Below, one piece after another: positions 35,566 through 46,451 of a stretch of DNA of 64,000 nt (its first letter is position 1; the number at the start of each line of letters is the position of its first letter). This DNA is from Cupriavidus pinatubonensis (GTDB taxonomy: Bacteria > Pseudomonadota > Gammaproteobacteria > Burkholderiales > Burkholderiaceae): positions 1,860,001-1,924,000 of the forward strand of contig NZ_CP080766.1 in the NCBI RefSeq assembly GCF_019602855.1, in the 5' to 3' direction. The position numbers and the translations under genes were made by a program. The notes under the pieces are model-generated. The model worked only from the letters and a program-made list of their open reading frames with translations, was not told where the DNA came from and ran no database searches.

Positions 35566-36939
35566 GTGCCCCAGCCCCAACCCGCCAAAGGCGACGTCAT
35601 CGACGTCCAGGCTCTGATCGACGAGCGGCCGTTCACCGGCTACCAGTGGCTGATCCTGATCCTGTGCTTCCTGATCGTTGCGGTCGATGGTTTCGACACA
35701 GCGGCCATTGGCTATATCGCGCCGGCGCTGGTGCAGGACTGGGGTATCCAGAAGTCGGAACTCGGCCCCGTCATGAGCGCCGCGCTGTTCGGCCTGGCCT
35801 TCGGCGCCATCTTCGCCGGTCCGCTCGCTGACCGCGTCGGCCGCAAGCGCGTGCTGGTGCTTTCGGTGTTCTTCTTCGGCCTGTGCAGCGTGGCCACAGC
35901 CTTCGCGCCAAGCCTTGGCTGGCTGACGGCGCTGCGCTTCCTGACCGGGCTCGGCCTTGGTGCCGCCATGCCGAACGCGGTGACGCTGACCTCCGAATTC
36001 GCTCCGCAGCGCCGCCGCGCCGTGCTGGTCAACACCATGTTCTGCGGTTTTCCGCTCGGTTCCGCCGTGGGCGGCTTTGTCGCGGCGGCGATGATTCCGC
36101 ACTACGGCTGGCACAGTGTGCTGCTGCTCGGCGGCGTGCTGCCGGTCGTGCTGGCCGTGCTGCTGGTGTTCCTGCTGCCGGAATCGGTGCGGTACATGGT
36201 GCTGCGCAGCTACCCGGTCGAACAGATCGGCAAGGTGCTGCAGCGGGTCACGGGTGCGGCCACCACGGCGACCGGCTATGTCATCGGCGAGCAGGCCCCG
36301 GCCACGCGCTCGCCCATCGGCACGGTGCTGTCGCCCGGCTATCGCCTGGGCTCGGCCATGCTGTGGAGCACCTACTTCATGGGTCTCGTCATCTTCTACC
36401 TGCTGACGAGCTGGATGCCCACGCTGATGAAGGACGCGGGCTTCACGATCGAGCGTGCCTCGTTCCTGACCGCGCTGTTCCCGCTCGGCGGCGGCATCGG
36501 CACCATCGCCGCTGGCTGGTTCATGGACCGCTTCAATCCGAACAAGGTCATTGCGTTGACGTATGCCGCGACAGGCGTGCTGATCTACGCGGTCGGGCAG
36601 GGCACCGGCAGCCAGGTGCTGCTCGGCGTACTGATCTTCCTGGCCGGCACGGCAATGAATGGTGCCCAGTCGTCGATGCCGTCGCTCGCCGCGGCGTTCT
36701 ATCCCACGCAGGGCCGTGCGACCGGCGTGGCGTGGATGCTCGGCATCGGCCGCTTCGGCGGCATCACCGGCGCGCTGCTCGGTGCGGAACTGCTGCGCCG
36801 GCAGCTGGGCTTCGACATGATCTTCACGTTGCTTGCGGTGCCGGCGTTCCTGGCAGCGATTGCGCTGATGGTGAAACACTTCGGCGGCCGTCCGGCAGGG
36901 ACCACCGAGACGGGTGGCCGGCCCGTGGCCACTCACTGA
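35566..36939 (+). CDS. pcaK: Aromatic acid:H+ symporter of the MFS, PcaK type
   Basis: A 457-aa twelve-helix transporter of the AAHS family importing 4-hydroxybenzoate or protocatechuate. Family signatures are the DGFDTAAIGYIAP segment in helix 1 and GPLADRVGRKRVLV in the 2-3 loop. The start is GTG at 35566 with CGGAG seven bases upstream. Its 3 prime end overlaps the convergent pcaQ gene by 7 bp. Linked to pca and pob genes and preceded by palindromic operators. Symbol assigned from family and context. Confidence 0.88.
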   Translation: MPQPQPAKGDVIDVQALIDERPFTGYQWLILILCFLIVAVDGFDTAAIGYIAPALVQDWGIQKSELGPVMSAALFGLAFGAIFAGPLADRVGRKRVLVLSVFFFGLCSVATAFAPSLGWLTALRFLTGLGLGAAMPNAVTLTSEFAPQRRRAVLVNTMFCGFPLGSAVGGFVAAAMIPHYGWHSVLLLGGVLPVVLAVLLVFLLPESVRYMVLRSYPVEQIGKVLQRVTGAATTATGYVIGEQAPATRSPIGTVLSPGYRLGSAMLWSTYFMGLVIFYLLTSWMPTLMKDAGFTIERASFLTALFPLGGGIGTIAAGWFMDRFNPNKVIALTYAATGVLIYAVGQGTGSQVLLGVLIFLAGTAMNGAQSSMPSLAAAFYPTQGRATGVAWMLGIGRFGGITGALLGAELLRRQLGFDMIFTLLAVPAFLAAIALMVKHFGGRPAGTTETGGRPVATH

Positions 36940-37910
36940 GACGGGAGCGGTTGTCCGCGACGCGGGGCATCGGGATGCGCCGCCGCCCGGATGCAATCGG
37001 CCAGCGCCTCGGCCATCGGCGTGAGAGTGCGGTCCTTGTGCCGCAGCAGGCCAACCGGCTCTTCGGTGCCGAGGGTGTCGATGGGCAGTGCTACCAGCCC
37101 GCCTTCATCCATGGCGCGTCGCGTGGCCGACATCGGTGCGGCCCAGACGCAGTCGCTCTGTTCCGCCAGCAGGCGCCCCAGATACGCATCGGACGTCTCC
37201 ACGCAGCCATCCGGCAGGCGCAGGCCGTGGCGAGCCAGCAGGCTTTCGGTGTTGTGCCGCGGAATCGACCCCGCGGCAGCAATGACCAGCGGCCACGCGA
37301 GGCAATCGATCAGCGTCGGGCGCGAATCCTTCGTCAGCGCATGCCCGGGCCGCACCGCCAACACCAGCGAATCGGGCCCCAGCGACTCGAACCACAGGCT
37401 TTCCATCGCGACCGGATCGTCCATGCGGCCGATCACGAGATCGAGCACGTCGGCCTTGAGCTGGTCGATCAGGTTGCGATTCATGCCGGTACGCACATCC
37501 AGCCCGACCTCCGGATACGTGGCGCGAAAGCGCAGCACGGCATCGGTCAGCACGGCCGGCACCACGCTCGGCAGCGCGCCGAGGCGGATACGTTCATGCG
37601 TCTTCGCGCTTTCGCCCGTGACGCTGCCGGCGGCGGCGTCAATATCGGCCAGGATGCGCAGCGCATGCTGCAGGAAACGCGTGCCCGCAGTGGTCAGCTC
37701 GGTGCCGGCGCGCTGCCGTACGAGCAGCCGCGTGCCGGCCAGTTCTTCCAGTTCGCTCAGGGTCTTGGAAACCGCTGGCTGTGTCAGCCCGAGGCGGTCC
37801 GCGGCGCGGCCCAGATGCTGGGTTTGCGAGACCGCGACGAAGCAATAGAGATGCCGCAGCCGCACGCGGTTACGGAAGATGTCCTGCGCGGCCTGCTCTT
37901 GCCGTTCCAT
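36933..37910 (-). CDS. pcaQ: LysR-type activator of protocatechuate catabolism
   Basis: A 325-aa LysR regulator of the GbpR/PcaQ group: RNRVRLRHLYCFVAVSQTQHLGRAADRLGLTQPAVSKTLSELEEL forms the HTH, followed by the effector domain (RIRLGALPSVVPAVLTDAVLRFR). Divergent from pcaH with a 95-bp gap containing a perfect T-N11-A palindrome. PcaQ proteins activate pca genes in response to beta-carboxymuconate or carboxymuconolactone in other proteobacteria. ATG at 37910. Confidence 0.88.
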   Translation of the reverse strand: MERQEQAAQDIFRNRVRLRHLYCFVAVSQTQHLGRAADRLGLTQPAVSKTLSELEELAGTRLLVRQRAGTELTTAGTRFLQHALRILADIDAAAGSVTGESAKTHERIRLGALPSVVPAVLTDAVLRFRATYPEVGLDVRTGMNRNLIDQLKADVLDLVIGRMDDPVAMESLWFESLGPDSLVLAVRPGHALTKDSRPTLIDCLAWPLVIAAAGSIPRHNTESLLARHGLRLPDGCVETSDAYLGRLLAEQSDCVWAAPMSATRRAMDEGGLVALPIDTLGTEEPVGLLRHKDRTLTPMAEALADCIRAAAHPDAPRRGQPLPSQ

Positions 37911-37949
37911 ATCGAAAATTCATCGTAATCGCTCAATAACTCAATTTAC

Positions 37950-37976
37950 ATGACTTTGGGTGTGTCTTAAAGTCAT
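37950..37976. promoter_or_regulatory. LysR-type operator between pcaQ and pcaH
   Basis: Perfect 8-bp inverted repeat ATGACTTT (37950-37957) and AAAGTCAT (37969-37976) with an 11-bp spacer, giving the T-N11-A signature of LysR sites. It lies 40 bp from the pcaQ start and 30 bp from the pcaH start, well placed for PcaQ binding. Confidence 0.7.
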
Positions 37977-38005
37977 TCCACCCCCTTACAACACGGAGAC
38001 GAAGC

Positions 38006-38707
38006 ATGCAGCGCCTCGCCCAGTACCGTCGCCCCTATTGGGACACCCAACCCGAGTACCGTTTCGACCCCTATGCCTCGACGGTACTGCGCTCGCCGGC
38101 GCTGCCGCTGGTGCAGATTCCGCAGTCGCTGTCCGAAGTGACCGGCCCCACGTTTGGCGCCGAGTTCGTGCGCGCCGGCGACAACGACCTGACGATTGGC
38201 AATGGCGGCGATCCGCTCGGCGAGCGCATCCTGGTGACGGGCCGCGTGCTGGACGAGAACGGCCGTCCGGTCCCGAACGCGCTGATCGAGGTCTGGCAGG
38301 CCAACGCAGCGGGCCGCTACACGCACAAGCGCGACCAGCATGACGCGCCGCTCGACCCGCATTTCTCGGGCGAAGGCCGCACCGTCACCGATGCCAACGG
38401 CCGCTACCAGTTCAAGACCATCAAGCCCGGTGCGTATCCCTGGCGCAATCACCACAACGCCTGGCGGCCGCAGCATATCCACTTCTCGCTGTTCGGTAAC
38501 GCCTACGCGACGCGCCTGGTCACGCAGATGTACTTCCCCGGCGACCCGCTGCTGGCGTTCGACCCGATCTTTAACTGCGTGCCCGACGAGAAAGCGCGCA
38601 ACCGCCTGATCTCGACCTTTGACTGGGAAACCACGCAGCCCGAGTACGCGCTCGGTTACCGTTTCGATATCGTCCTGCGTGGCCGCGATGCCACGCCGAT
38701 GGAGTAA
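38006..38707 (+). CDS. pcaH: Protocatechuate 3,4-dioxygenase beta subunit
   Basis: A 233-aa beta subunit, bearing the Fe(III) that cleaves the protocatechuate ring between the hydroxyls to 3-carboxy-cis,cis-muconate. Iron ligands Y105 (GRYTH), Y144 (GAYPW), H157 and H159 (RPQHIHF) match Tyr108, Tyr147, His160 and His162 of the Pseudomonas enzyme with a constant offset of three. CGGAG is a few bases before the ATG. pcaG starts 4 bp after its stop. Confidence 0.97.
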   Translation: MQRLAQYRRPYWDTQPEYRFDPYASTVLRSPALPLVQIPQSLSEVTGPTFGAEFVRAGDNDLTIGNGGDPLGERILVTGRVLDENGRPVPNALIEVWQANAAGRYTHKRDQHDAPLDPHFSGEGRTVTDANGRYQFKTIKPGAYPWRNHHNAWRPQHIHFSLFGNAYATRLVTQMYFPGDPLLAFDPIFNCVPDEKARNRLISTFDWETTQPEYALGYRFDIVLRGRDATPME

Positions 38708-38711
38708 GAGC

Positions 38712-39281
38712 ATGCTGTACGCCACCGCTTCGCAAACTGTCGGCCCTTACCTGCATATCGGCCTGACCGGCCTGAACTGCGCCGACCTCACCGCTGACGC
38801 ACCGGAACTGGCCGGCCAGCGCATCGTCATCGAAGGCCGCGTCGTCGACGGCACCGGCGCGCCCGTGCCCGACGGCATGGTCGAGATCTGGCAAGCCAAC
38901 CCGGCCGGCCGCTACCGCCATGCCGAAGATGCGCGCGAACTGCCGCTGGTTGCCGGCTTCACCGGCTTCGGCCGCGTGCCGACCGCCGAGGACGGCTCGT
39001 TCCGCTTCGTCACCGTGAAGCCGGGCGTGGTGCCGGGCGCGGACGGCAAGCCGCAGGCGCCGCACATCATGGTGTCGGTGTTTATGCGCGGCCTGGTCAA
39101 GCACGTGGCCACGCGCGTCTACTTCCCGGACGAGACCGCTGCCAATGCCGCCGACGGCGTGCTGGCACTGGTGCCGGCGGAGCGCCGCGGCACGCTGATC
39201 GCTACCGCGCAAGGTAATGGCACGCTGCGTTGGGACGTGGTGCTGCAGGGGGCGGGTGAGACGGTGTTCTTCGATATCTGA
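38712..39281 (+). CDS. pcaG: Protocatechuate 3,4-dioxygenase alpha subunit
   Basis: A 189-aa alpha subunit. It opens TASQTVGPYLHIGL, the conserved alpha N terminus with the QTVGPY arm, and carries the fold signature GRVVDGTGAPVPDGMVEIWQANPAGRY. The second half lacks the iron histidines, as expected for the non-catalytic subunit (PHIMVSVFMRG in place of the HIHF motif). ATG at 38712; the longer open frame to 38619 overlaps pcaH. Confidence 0.95.
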   Translation: MLYATASQTVGPYLHIGLTGLNCADLTADAPELAGQRIVIEGRVVDGTGAPVPDGMVEIWQANPAGRYRHAEDARELPLVAGFTGFGRVPTAEDGSFRFVTVKPGVVPGADGKPQAPHIMVSVFMRGLVKHVATRVYFPDETAANAADGVLALVPAERRGTLIATAQGNGTLRWDVVLQGAGETVFFDI

Positions 39282-39341
39282 CGCTGCGCGCATAATCGTG
39301 CCGTCGCCAATGTCGTGACGGCACACCCACTACGCCCCCCA

Positions 39342-40730
39342 ATGCCAAGCTCGACCCGCCTTACCGATCCGATGTTCGGCAGCCCGGCGGTGCTGGAGAT
39401 CTTCTCCAATACCGGCACCGTGCGCTGCATGCTTGCCGTCGAAGCGGCACTGGCCCGCGCCGAATCACATTGCGGCGTGATTCCCGTCGCCGCGGCCACT
39501 GTCATCTCCGAAGTCTGTTCGGACGTCTCAGTCATCGATCTCGATGCCTTGGCCCAGGCCGCCGTTTCAGCGGGCAATCTCGCCATTCCCTTCGTCAAGC
39601 AGCTCACTGCCGCCGTGGCGGCGCGCGATGCCGAGGCTGCGCGCTTCGTGCACTGGGGCGCCACCAGCCAGGACATCATCGACACCGCACTGGTGCTGCA
39701 GCTTGGCGAGGCCCTGCCGCAGCTTCAGGCGGCATTGCTCGCGCTTGGCAATGCCTGCGCCGGCCAGGCCACGTCGCATCGCGACACGCCGATGGTCGGC
39801 CGCACGTGGCTGCAGCACGCGTTGCCAACGACGTTCGGCCTGAAGGCTGCGGGCTGGCTCGATGCACTGCGCCGAGACCTGCGCCGTCTCGATGCTGCAC
39901 GCGATCATAGCCAAGCGCTGCAGTTCGGCGGCGCAGCCGGCACACTCGCGAGCCTCGGCAAGTCCGCGCCGGACGTGGCGCGTGCGTTGGTCAGTGAACT
40001 GAACCTGGAGTTGCCCGCGCTGCCGTGGCACGCGCATCGCGACCGACTCGTGGAAACTGCGACCGCGCTGGGCATGCTCACCGGCACGCTCGGCAAGATG
40101 GCGCGCGATATCTCGCTGATGATGCAGACCGAAGTCGCGGAAGTGGCCGAGCCATCCGGCCCCGGCCGCGGTGGCTCAAGCACCATGCCGCACAAGCGCA
40201 ACCCGGTCGGCTGCGCCGCCGTGCTGACCGCGGCGGTACGTGTGCCGCCGCTGGTCGCGACGATGCTGTCGGGCATGGTGCAGGAACACGAACGCGCGCT
40301 CGGCGGCTGGCAGGCCGAGTGGGACACGCTGCCGCAGGTCGTCGCGCTTGCCGCCGGCGCCTTGCGCCAGATGGGCGAGGTGGTCTCGGGCCTGCAGGTC
40401 GACGCCGCGCGCATGCGCGCCAATCTCGACATGACGCATGGCCTGATCCTCGGCGAGGCGGCCATGCTCGAACTCGGCGGCCGCATCGGCCGGCTCGAAG
40501 CGCACCATGTGGTCGAGCGCGCATCGCGCCGCGCGGTGGCGCAAGGCACCACGTTGCGCGATGCGCTGGCACAGACGCTTGCCGAGAATCCGTCGCACGC
40601 CAGTCTGCTTGACGATGCCGCGCTCGACAGACTGGCGGATCCGGCCAACTACGCCGGCCAGTCCGCTGCATTCGCCGATGCCGCCGTGCAGGCCTGGCAT
40701 GCGTCGCTGGCGCAGCGGCAGCAGCGCTGA
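39342..40730 (+). CDS. pcaB: 3-carboxy-cis,cis-muconate cycloisomerase
   Basis: A 462-aa fumarase/aspartase-superfamily enzyme closing 3-carboxymuconate to gamma-carboxymuconolactone. Superfamily regions are present: FVHWGATSQDIIDTA, and the C-terminal signature GRGGSSTMPHKRNPVGC with the flexible catalytic-serine loop. The ATG at 39342 begins 60 bp after pcaG; its ribosome binding site is not obvious. Part of pcaHGB-DC. Confidence 0.94.
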   Translation: MPSSTRLTDPMFGSPAVLEIFSNTGTVRCMLAVEAALARAESHCGVIPVAAATVISEVCSDVSVIDLDALAQAAVSAGNLAIPFVKQLTAAVAARDAEAARFVHWGATSQDIIDTALVLQLGEALPQLQAALLALGNACAGQATSHRDTPMVGRTWLQHALPTTFGLKAAGWLDALRRDLRRLDAARDHSQALQFGGAAGTLASLGKSAPDVARALVSELNLELPALPWHAHRDRLVETATALGMLTGTLGKMARDISLMMQTEVAEVAEPSGPGRGGSSTMPHKRNPVGCAAVLTAAVRVPPLVATMLSGMVQEHERALGGWQAEWDTLPQVVALAAGALRQMGEVVSGLQVDAARMRANLDMTHGLILGEAAMLELGGRIGRLEAHHVVERASRRAVAQGTTLRDALAQTLAENPSHASLLDDAALDRLADPANYAGQSAAFADAAVQAWHASLAQRQQR

Positions 40731-40766
40731 ACACAACACGCCCCCCAAGGTTTCCAGGAGACCGCA

Positions 40767-41957
40767 TTGCCTTACCTCGACCATGCCGGCGCCCGGCTTT
40801 ACTACACCGTGGACGGCCCCGACAACGCGCCGGCCATCCTCTTCTCCAACTCGCTCGGCACTGACCACACCATGTGGCAGCCGCAGGCGGACGCCCTGGC
40901 CGGACGCTTCCGCGTGGTGCGCTACGACACGCGCGGCCATGGCCGTTCCACCGCGCCGGGCGACGCCTTCACCATGGATCAGCTTGGCGGCGATGCCATC
41001 GCTATCCTGGAGGCGCTCGGCATCGCGCAGGCGGTGTTCTGCGGCGTGTCGATGGGCGGCCTGACCGGCATGTGGCTGGGCGTGCATGCGCCCGAGCGCT
41101 TCCCGAAGATCGTGCTTGCCAACACCGCCGCGAAAATTGGCAATGCGGATGGCTGGAACTCGCGCATCGAAGGCGTGCTGCGCAACGGCATGCGCCCCAT
41201 GGTGGCGCCTTCCATCGAACGCTGGTTCACCCCGGGCTTTGCCGCCACGGCAAGCCGAGCCATCGACCCGCTGCTCACAGTGCTGGGCGGACTCGATCCG
41301 CGCGGCTATGCCGCCAACTGCGCCGCGGTGCGCGACGCGGATTTCCGCGATGCCGTACGCACGATCCGCGTGCCCGTACTGGTGATCGCGGGCAGCGACG
41401 ATCCATCCACGTCCGCGCAGGAAGGCCGCGAGCTTGCCGCCGCGATTCCCGATGCGCGCTTCGTCGAATTGCCTGCCGCACACATCTCCAACTTCGAACA
41501 GCCGGGCCGCTTTACTGCCGCGCTACTTGATTTCATCGTCGGCCGCCTGCCGGTCACCGATGATCACGCCCGCTATGATGCAGGCCTGTCCGTACGGCGC
41601 GACGTACTCGGCAGCGACCACGTCGATCGCTCGATCGCGCGCCTGACACCGCTCAATGAGGAATTCCAGAACCTGATCACCCGCTATGCATGGGGCGAGA
41701 TCTGGACGCGCGAAGGGCTGCCGCGGCACACGCGCAGCCTGCTGACCATTGCGATGATGGTGGCGCTGAACCGCTCCGACGAACTGAAGCTGCACTTGCG
41801 CGCCGCCGCCAACAACGGCGTGACGCGCGACGAGATCAAGGAAGTGCTACTGCAGACCGCCATCTACTGCGGCGTGCCGGCTGCGAACTCGGCCTTCCAT
41901 ATGGCCGAGGAAGTGTTCGCCGCCATCGACGAGGCCAACCGCCGGCCGCAGGCCTGA
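40767..41957 (+). CDS. pcaL: Fused 3-oxoadipate enol-lactonase and 4-carboxymuconolactone decarboxylase
   Basis: A 396-aa PcaD-PcaC fusion performing decarboxylation of gamma-carboxymuconolactone and hydrolysis of the enol-lactone to 3-oxoadipate. Residues 1-260 are an alpha/beta hydrolase with nucleophile S95 (GVSMGG), acid near D211 and H239; residues about 267-390 are the AhpD-like decarboxylase (GEIWTREGLPRHTRSLLTIAMMVALNR, AIYCGVPAANSAF). The start is TTG at 40767 with AGGAG six bases upstream. Such fusions are called PcaL in some organisms. pcaIJ and pcaF do not follow. Confidence 0.93.
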   Translation: MPYLDHAGARLYYTVDGPDNAPAILFSNSLGTDHTMWQPQADALAGRFRVVRYDTRGHGRSTAPGDAFTMDQLGGDAIAILEALGIAQAVFCGVSMGGLTGMWLGVHAPERFPKIVLANTAAKIGNADGWNSRIEGVLRNGMRPMVAPSIERWFTPGFAATASRAIDPLLTVLGGLDPRGYAANCAAVRDADFRDAVRTIRVPVLVIAGSDDPSTSAQEGRELAAAIPDARFVELPAAHISNFEQPGRFTAALLDFIVGRLPVTDDHARYDAGLSVRRDVLGSDHVDRSIARLTPLNEEFQNLITRYAWGEIWTREGLPRHTRSLLTIAMMVALNRSDELKLHLRAAANNGVTRDEIKEVLLQTAIYCGVPAANSAFHMAEEVFAAIDEANRRPQA

Positions 41958-41963
41958 TCCATC

Positions 41964-42851
41964 CTATCGCGTTGCAAATGCCGGCAGCCGGGCGCGCCCC
42001 GACTGCCGGAACTCGGTCGGCGTCTGCCCGACCTGCTTCGCGAAGAAGCGTGAGAAATACGCCGCATCGGCAAAGCCGAGCGACAGCGCAATGTGCTTGA
42101 CCTCGAGGTCGCTGAACAGCAGATCGCGCTGCGCCTGCGCCAGCACCCTGGCGTGGACCATCTGCAGCGCCGACTGCCCCGCCATCTGCCTGCAGATACG
42201 GTTGAGCTGCGTGCCCGTGATGCCGATGTCGCTGGCGTAGTCGCCAATCTCCCTTTGCTCGCGGTAGCCGGACTCCAGCAATTGCTGGAACTGCTGGAAG
42301 TGCCGCGCAGGCCGGCTGTTGCTGCGCGCCGCGGCGGGCGCCGACGCGTCCGCTAGACGAGCGATGCCGATCAGCACCACGGTCAGCAGAGCGGACAGCG
42401 CGGCACCGCGCCACGCGGACACGCTTTCCATTTCTCCCCTGAACAGTGACAGCGCATCGGCCAGCGGGTCGTCGCGCCGCACGCGGTCGTGGCGCGGGCG
42501 CTCGAACAGCGGCAGGGTATCGGGCACACCGGCCACCAGTGTGCGCAGGTGGCTGTCCGTCATGGTCACGACGATGCCATCGGTATCGGGCCGGAACATG
42601 AAGCCATGGATATGCTGCGGCGGCACGGTGACCAGCGAGCCGCCGCGCAACGCTTCGCGCCCGCCCTCGAGCAAGGCTTCCCCGCCGCCCGCATGGATGT
42701 ACAAAATTTGCAGGAAGCGCTCGTGCCGGTGCGGCTGGATCTCCCAGCCGTGCAGCTTGCTGCGCTGCGCAATCGATTCAAAATGCAGCTGATCCAGTAG
42801 CGGCTCTGAAGAACTGGCGCCGTACAGCGAGTAAGTCGGGACGGATTTCAC
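41964..42851 (-). CDS. pobR: AraC-family regulator of 4-hydroxybenzoate hydroxylase
   Basis: A 295-aa AraC-type regulator with an N-terminal cupin-like effector domain (WEIQPHRHERFLQILYIHAGGGEALLEG) and a C-terminal double HTH (LSLGFADAAYFSRFFAKQVGQTPTEFR). It is divergent from pobA; AraC-type PobR proteins that activate pobA with 4-hydroxybenzoate are known in several proteobacteria. The start codon is GTG at 42851 without a clear ribosome binding site. It is convergent with pcaL, 6 bp apart. Confidence 0.85.
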   Translation of the reverse strand: MKSVPTYSLYGASSSEPLLDQLHFESIAQRSKLHGWEIQPHRHERFLQILYIHAGGGEALLEGGREALRGGSLVTVPPQHIHGFMFRPDTDGIVVTMTDSHLRTLVAGVPDTLPLFERPRHDRVRRDDPLADALSLFRGEMESVSAWRGAALSALLTVVLIGIARLADASAPAAARSNSRPARHFQQFQQLLESGYREQREIGDYASDIGITGTQLNRICRQMAGQSALQMVHARVLAQAQRDLLFSDLEVKHIALSLGFADAAYFSRFFAKQVGQTPTEFRQSGRARLPAFATR

Positions 42852-42861
42852 GGCGGGTTAG

Positions 42862-44909
<2,048 letters not shown>

Positions 44910-44939
44910 GGGGAGTCCATTTATCTTTCGTGGCGAGCG

Positions 44940-46451
44940 TCAGTGGCTGGTGCCGGACGAGCGAGTGGTCTTGTTGAATACGTTGTACTTGCCGATGGGC
45001 TTGTCCATCGGGATGCGCTTGACCTCGCGCACCGTGCGCGCGTCGTACACCACGATGGCGCCATCGCGCTCCATCACGCTGACCAGCGCATAGCGGCCGT
45101 CGCGCGTGAATTCCACATGGGCGGCGGTGCGGCCCGGGCTCGGCGTCACGCTGCCGGCCACGGCCAGCGTCTGCTTGTCGATCAGCTGCAGCGTGTCGCG
45201 CTTCGGGCTCATCATGGCATCGGCCCAGGCATAGGGCGTGTTCTCGTGGCTGCGCAGGAAGAAGCCCGGCCCGTTGGTCGGCACCGTGGCAACGGTCTGC
45301 CAGCTCTGCATGTCGATCACGCTGATGCTGCCTTGCTTCAGGTTGGGCGACGCCATGACCTCGTGACCGTCGCGCACCCACGTGATGCCGCTGCCGAGAT
45401 GTGGCATGCCCGACAGCGCCAGGCCGGCCACCTTGCGGCCATGCGCGAGGTCGACGACCTGCCCGCCGCCATCCCGCGATGCGCCCAGGATGTGCCGGTA
45501 TGACTGGTCGAAGTAGAAGTCGTCGAGTACGTCGTCCAGCGCGATCATCCTCGTTGCGGGCGCGGTGCCGGCTTTCATGCTGACGTAAGGGATCTCCCAG
45601 ACCTCCGGAATGTCCTTGAGCGCGACGATGAAGCTGTGCCGCGGCGCGGCATCATAAACGGCCGATACCCGCGACGCCCGGCCGTTCCGGCCTTTGACGT
45701 CGATGACCGCGGCCAGCGCCAGGTCGTCGGCGCGCAGAAGCACCAGCGTCTGCGGCAAGGTGTTGCCGGCCAGCACCCACTTGCCATCATCGCTGACGGC
45801 CACATTGCGCGTGTTCAGGCCGACGCGGATCTCCGCCGTGAAGGTCAGGTTCCACAGGTCGTACTTGCTGACCCAGCCATCGCGGCTAGCCATGAACACA
45901 TAGCGGCCGTCCTGGCTGAACTTCGGGCCGCCATGTAGCGCGAAACGCGTGCGGAAGCGGTGGATCGGCTCGAGGCGGTCGCCATCGAGCACGCTGATAT
46001 GATGGCTGCCGGCTTCCACGACGAGAAACAGGTTGGCCGGGTCGGCCTTGAACACGGGCGTGGCGGGAAGGCTATCCGTCGCGGGGTACACGATATGACT
46101 AACGCGGATGTCGGCGGCAGCCCACGGCCGCGAGGTCGCGGGCCCGGTGCGCAACCATGCGGCGAGGTCCGTCAGTTTGGCGTTGTCGAGCTGGCCCGCA
46201 AAACCCGGCATCTGCGTAGCCGCCCGGCCTTCGCGCAGCACCGTGGCCAGCTCGGCCGGGCGCAGGCGCTCCAGGCTCTCGGGCAGCAGCGCGGGGCCCA
46301 TCGCGCCAAGACGGTCGGCGCCGTGGCATGCGGCGCAATGCTGTCCGTATAGCGCGGCGGCGTCGACGGTGGCCGCTTGCCCGCCTATGGCCGCCGTCTG
46401 GCACACGCCTGCGAGCACGTACGCCGCCAGCCATTGCAGGAAGCGGTTCAT
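44940..46451 (-). CDS. nirN: Cytochrome c/d1-like protein NirN
   Basis: A 503-aa periplasmic protein with signal peptide (1-27), a cytochrome c domain (C39-C42-H43 in CAACH) and an eight-bladed d1-type propeller. NirN is a NirS paralogue; it oxidises dihydro-heme d1 in the last step of cofactor synthesis. ATG at 46451 overlaps the nirJ stop by 4 bp (ATGA), so the larger open frame to 46571 is unlikely. The propeller contains HHISVLDGDR and RTAAHVEFTRDGRYAL. Confidence 0.92.
   Translation of the reverse strand: MNRFLQWLAAYVLAGVCQTAAIGGQAATVDAAALYGQHCAACHGADRLGAMGPALLPESLERLRPAELATVLREGRAATQMPGFAGQLDNAKLTDLAAWLRTGPATSRPWAAADIRVSHIVYPATDSLPATPVFKADPANLFLVVEAGSHHISVLDGDRLEPIHRFRTRFALHGGPKFSQDGRYVFMASRDGWVSKYDLWNLTFTAEIRVGLNTRNVAVSDDGKWVLAGNTLPQTLVLLRADDLALAAVIDVKGRNGRASRVSAVYDAAPRHSFIVALKDIPEVWEIPYVSMKAGTAPATRMIALDDVLDDFYFDQSYRHILGASRDGGGQVVDLAHGRKVAGLALSGMPHLGSGITWVRDGHEVMASPNLKQGSISVIDMQSWQTVATVPTNGPGFFLRSHENTPYAWADAMMSPKRDTLQLIDKQTLAVAGSVTPSPGRTAAHVEFTRDGRYALVSVMERDGAIVVYDARTVREVKRIPMDKPIGKYNVFNKTTRSSGTSH

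Noticed and set aside
35188-36996. Long minus-strand open frame opposite pcaK
   Set aside because: Composition is that of a shadow frame and pcaK is clearly coding on the plus strand.
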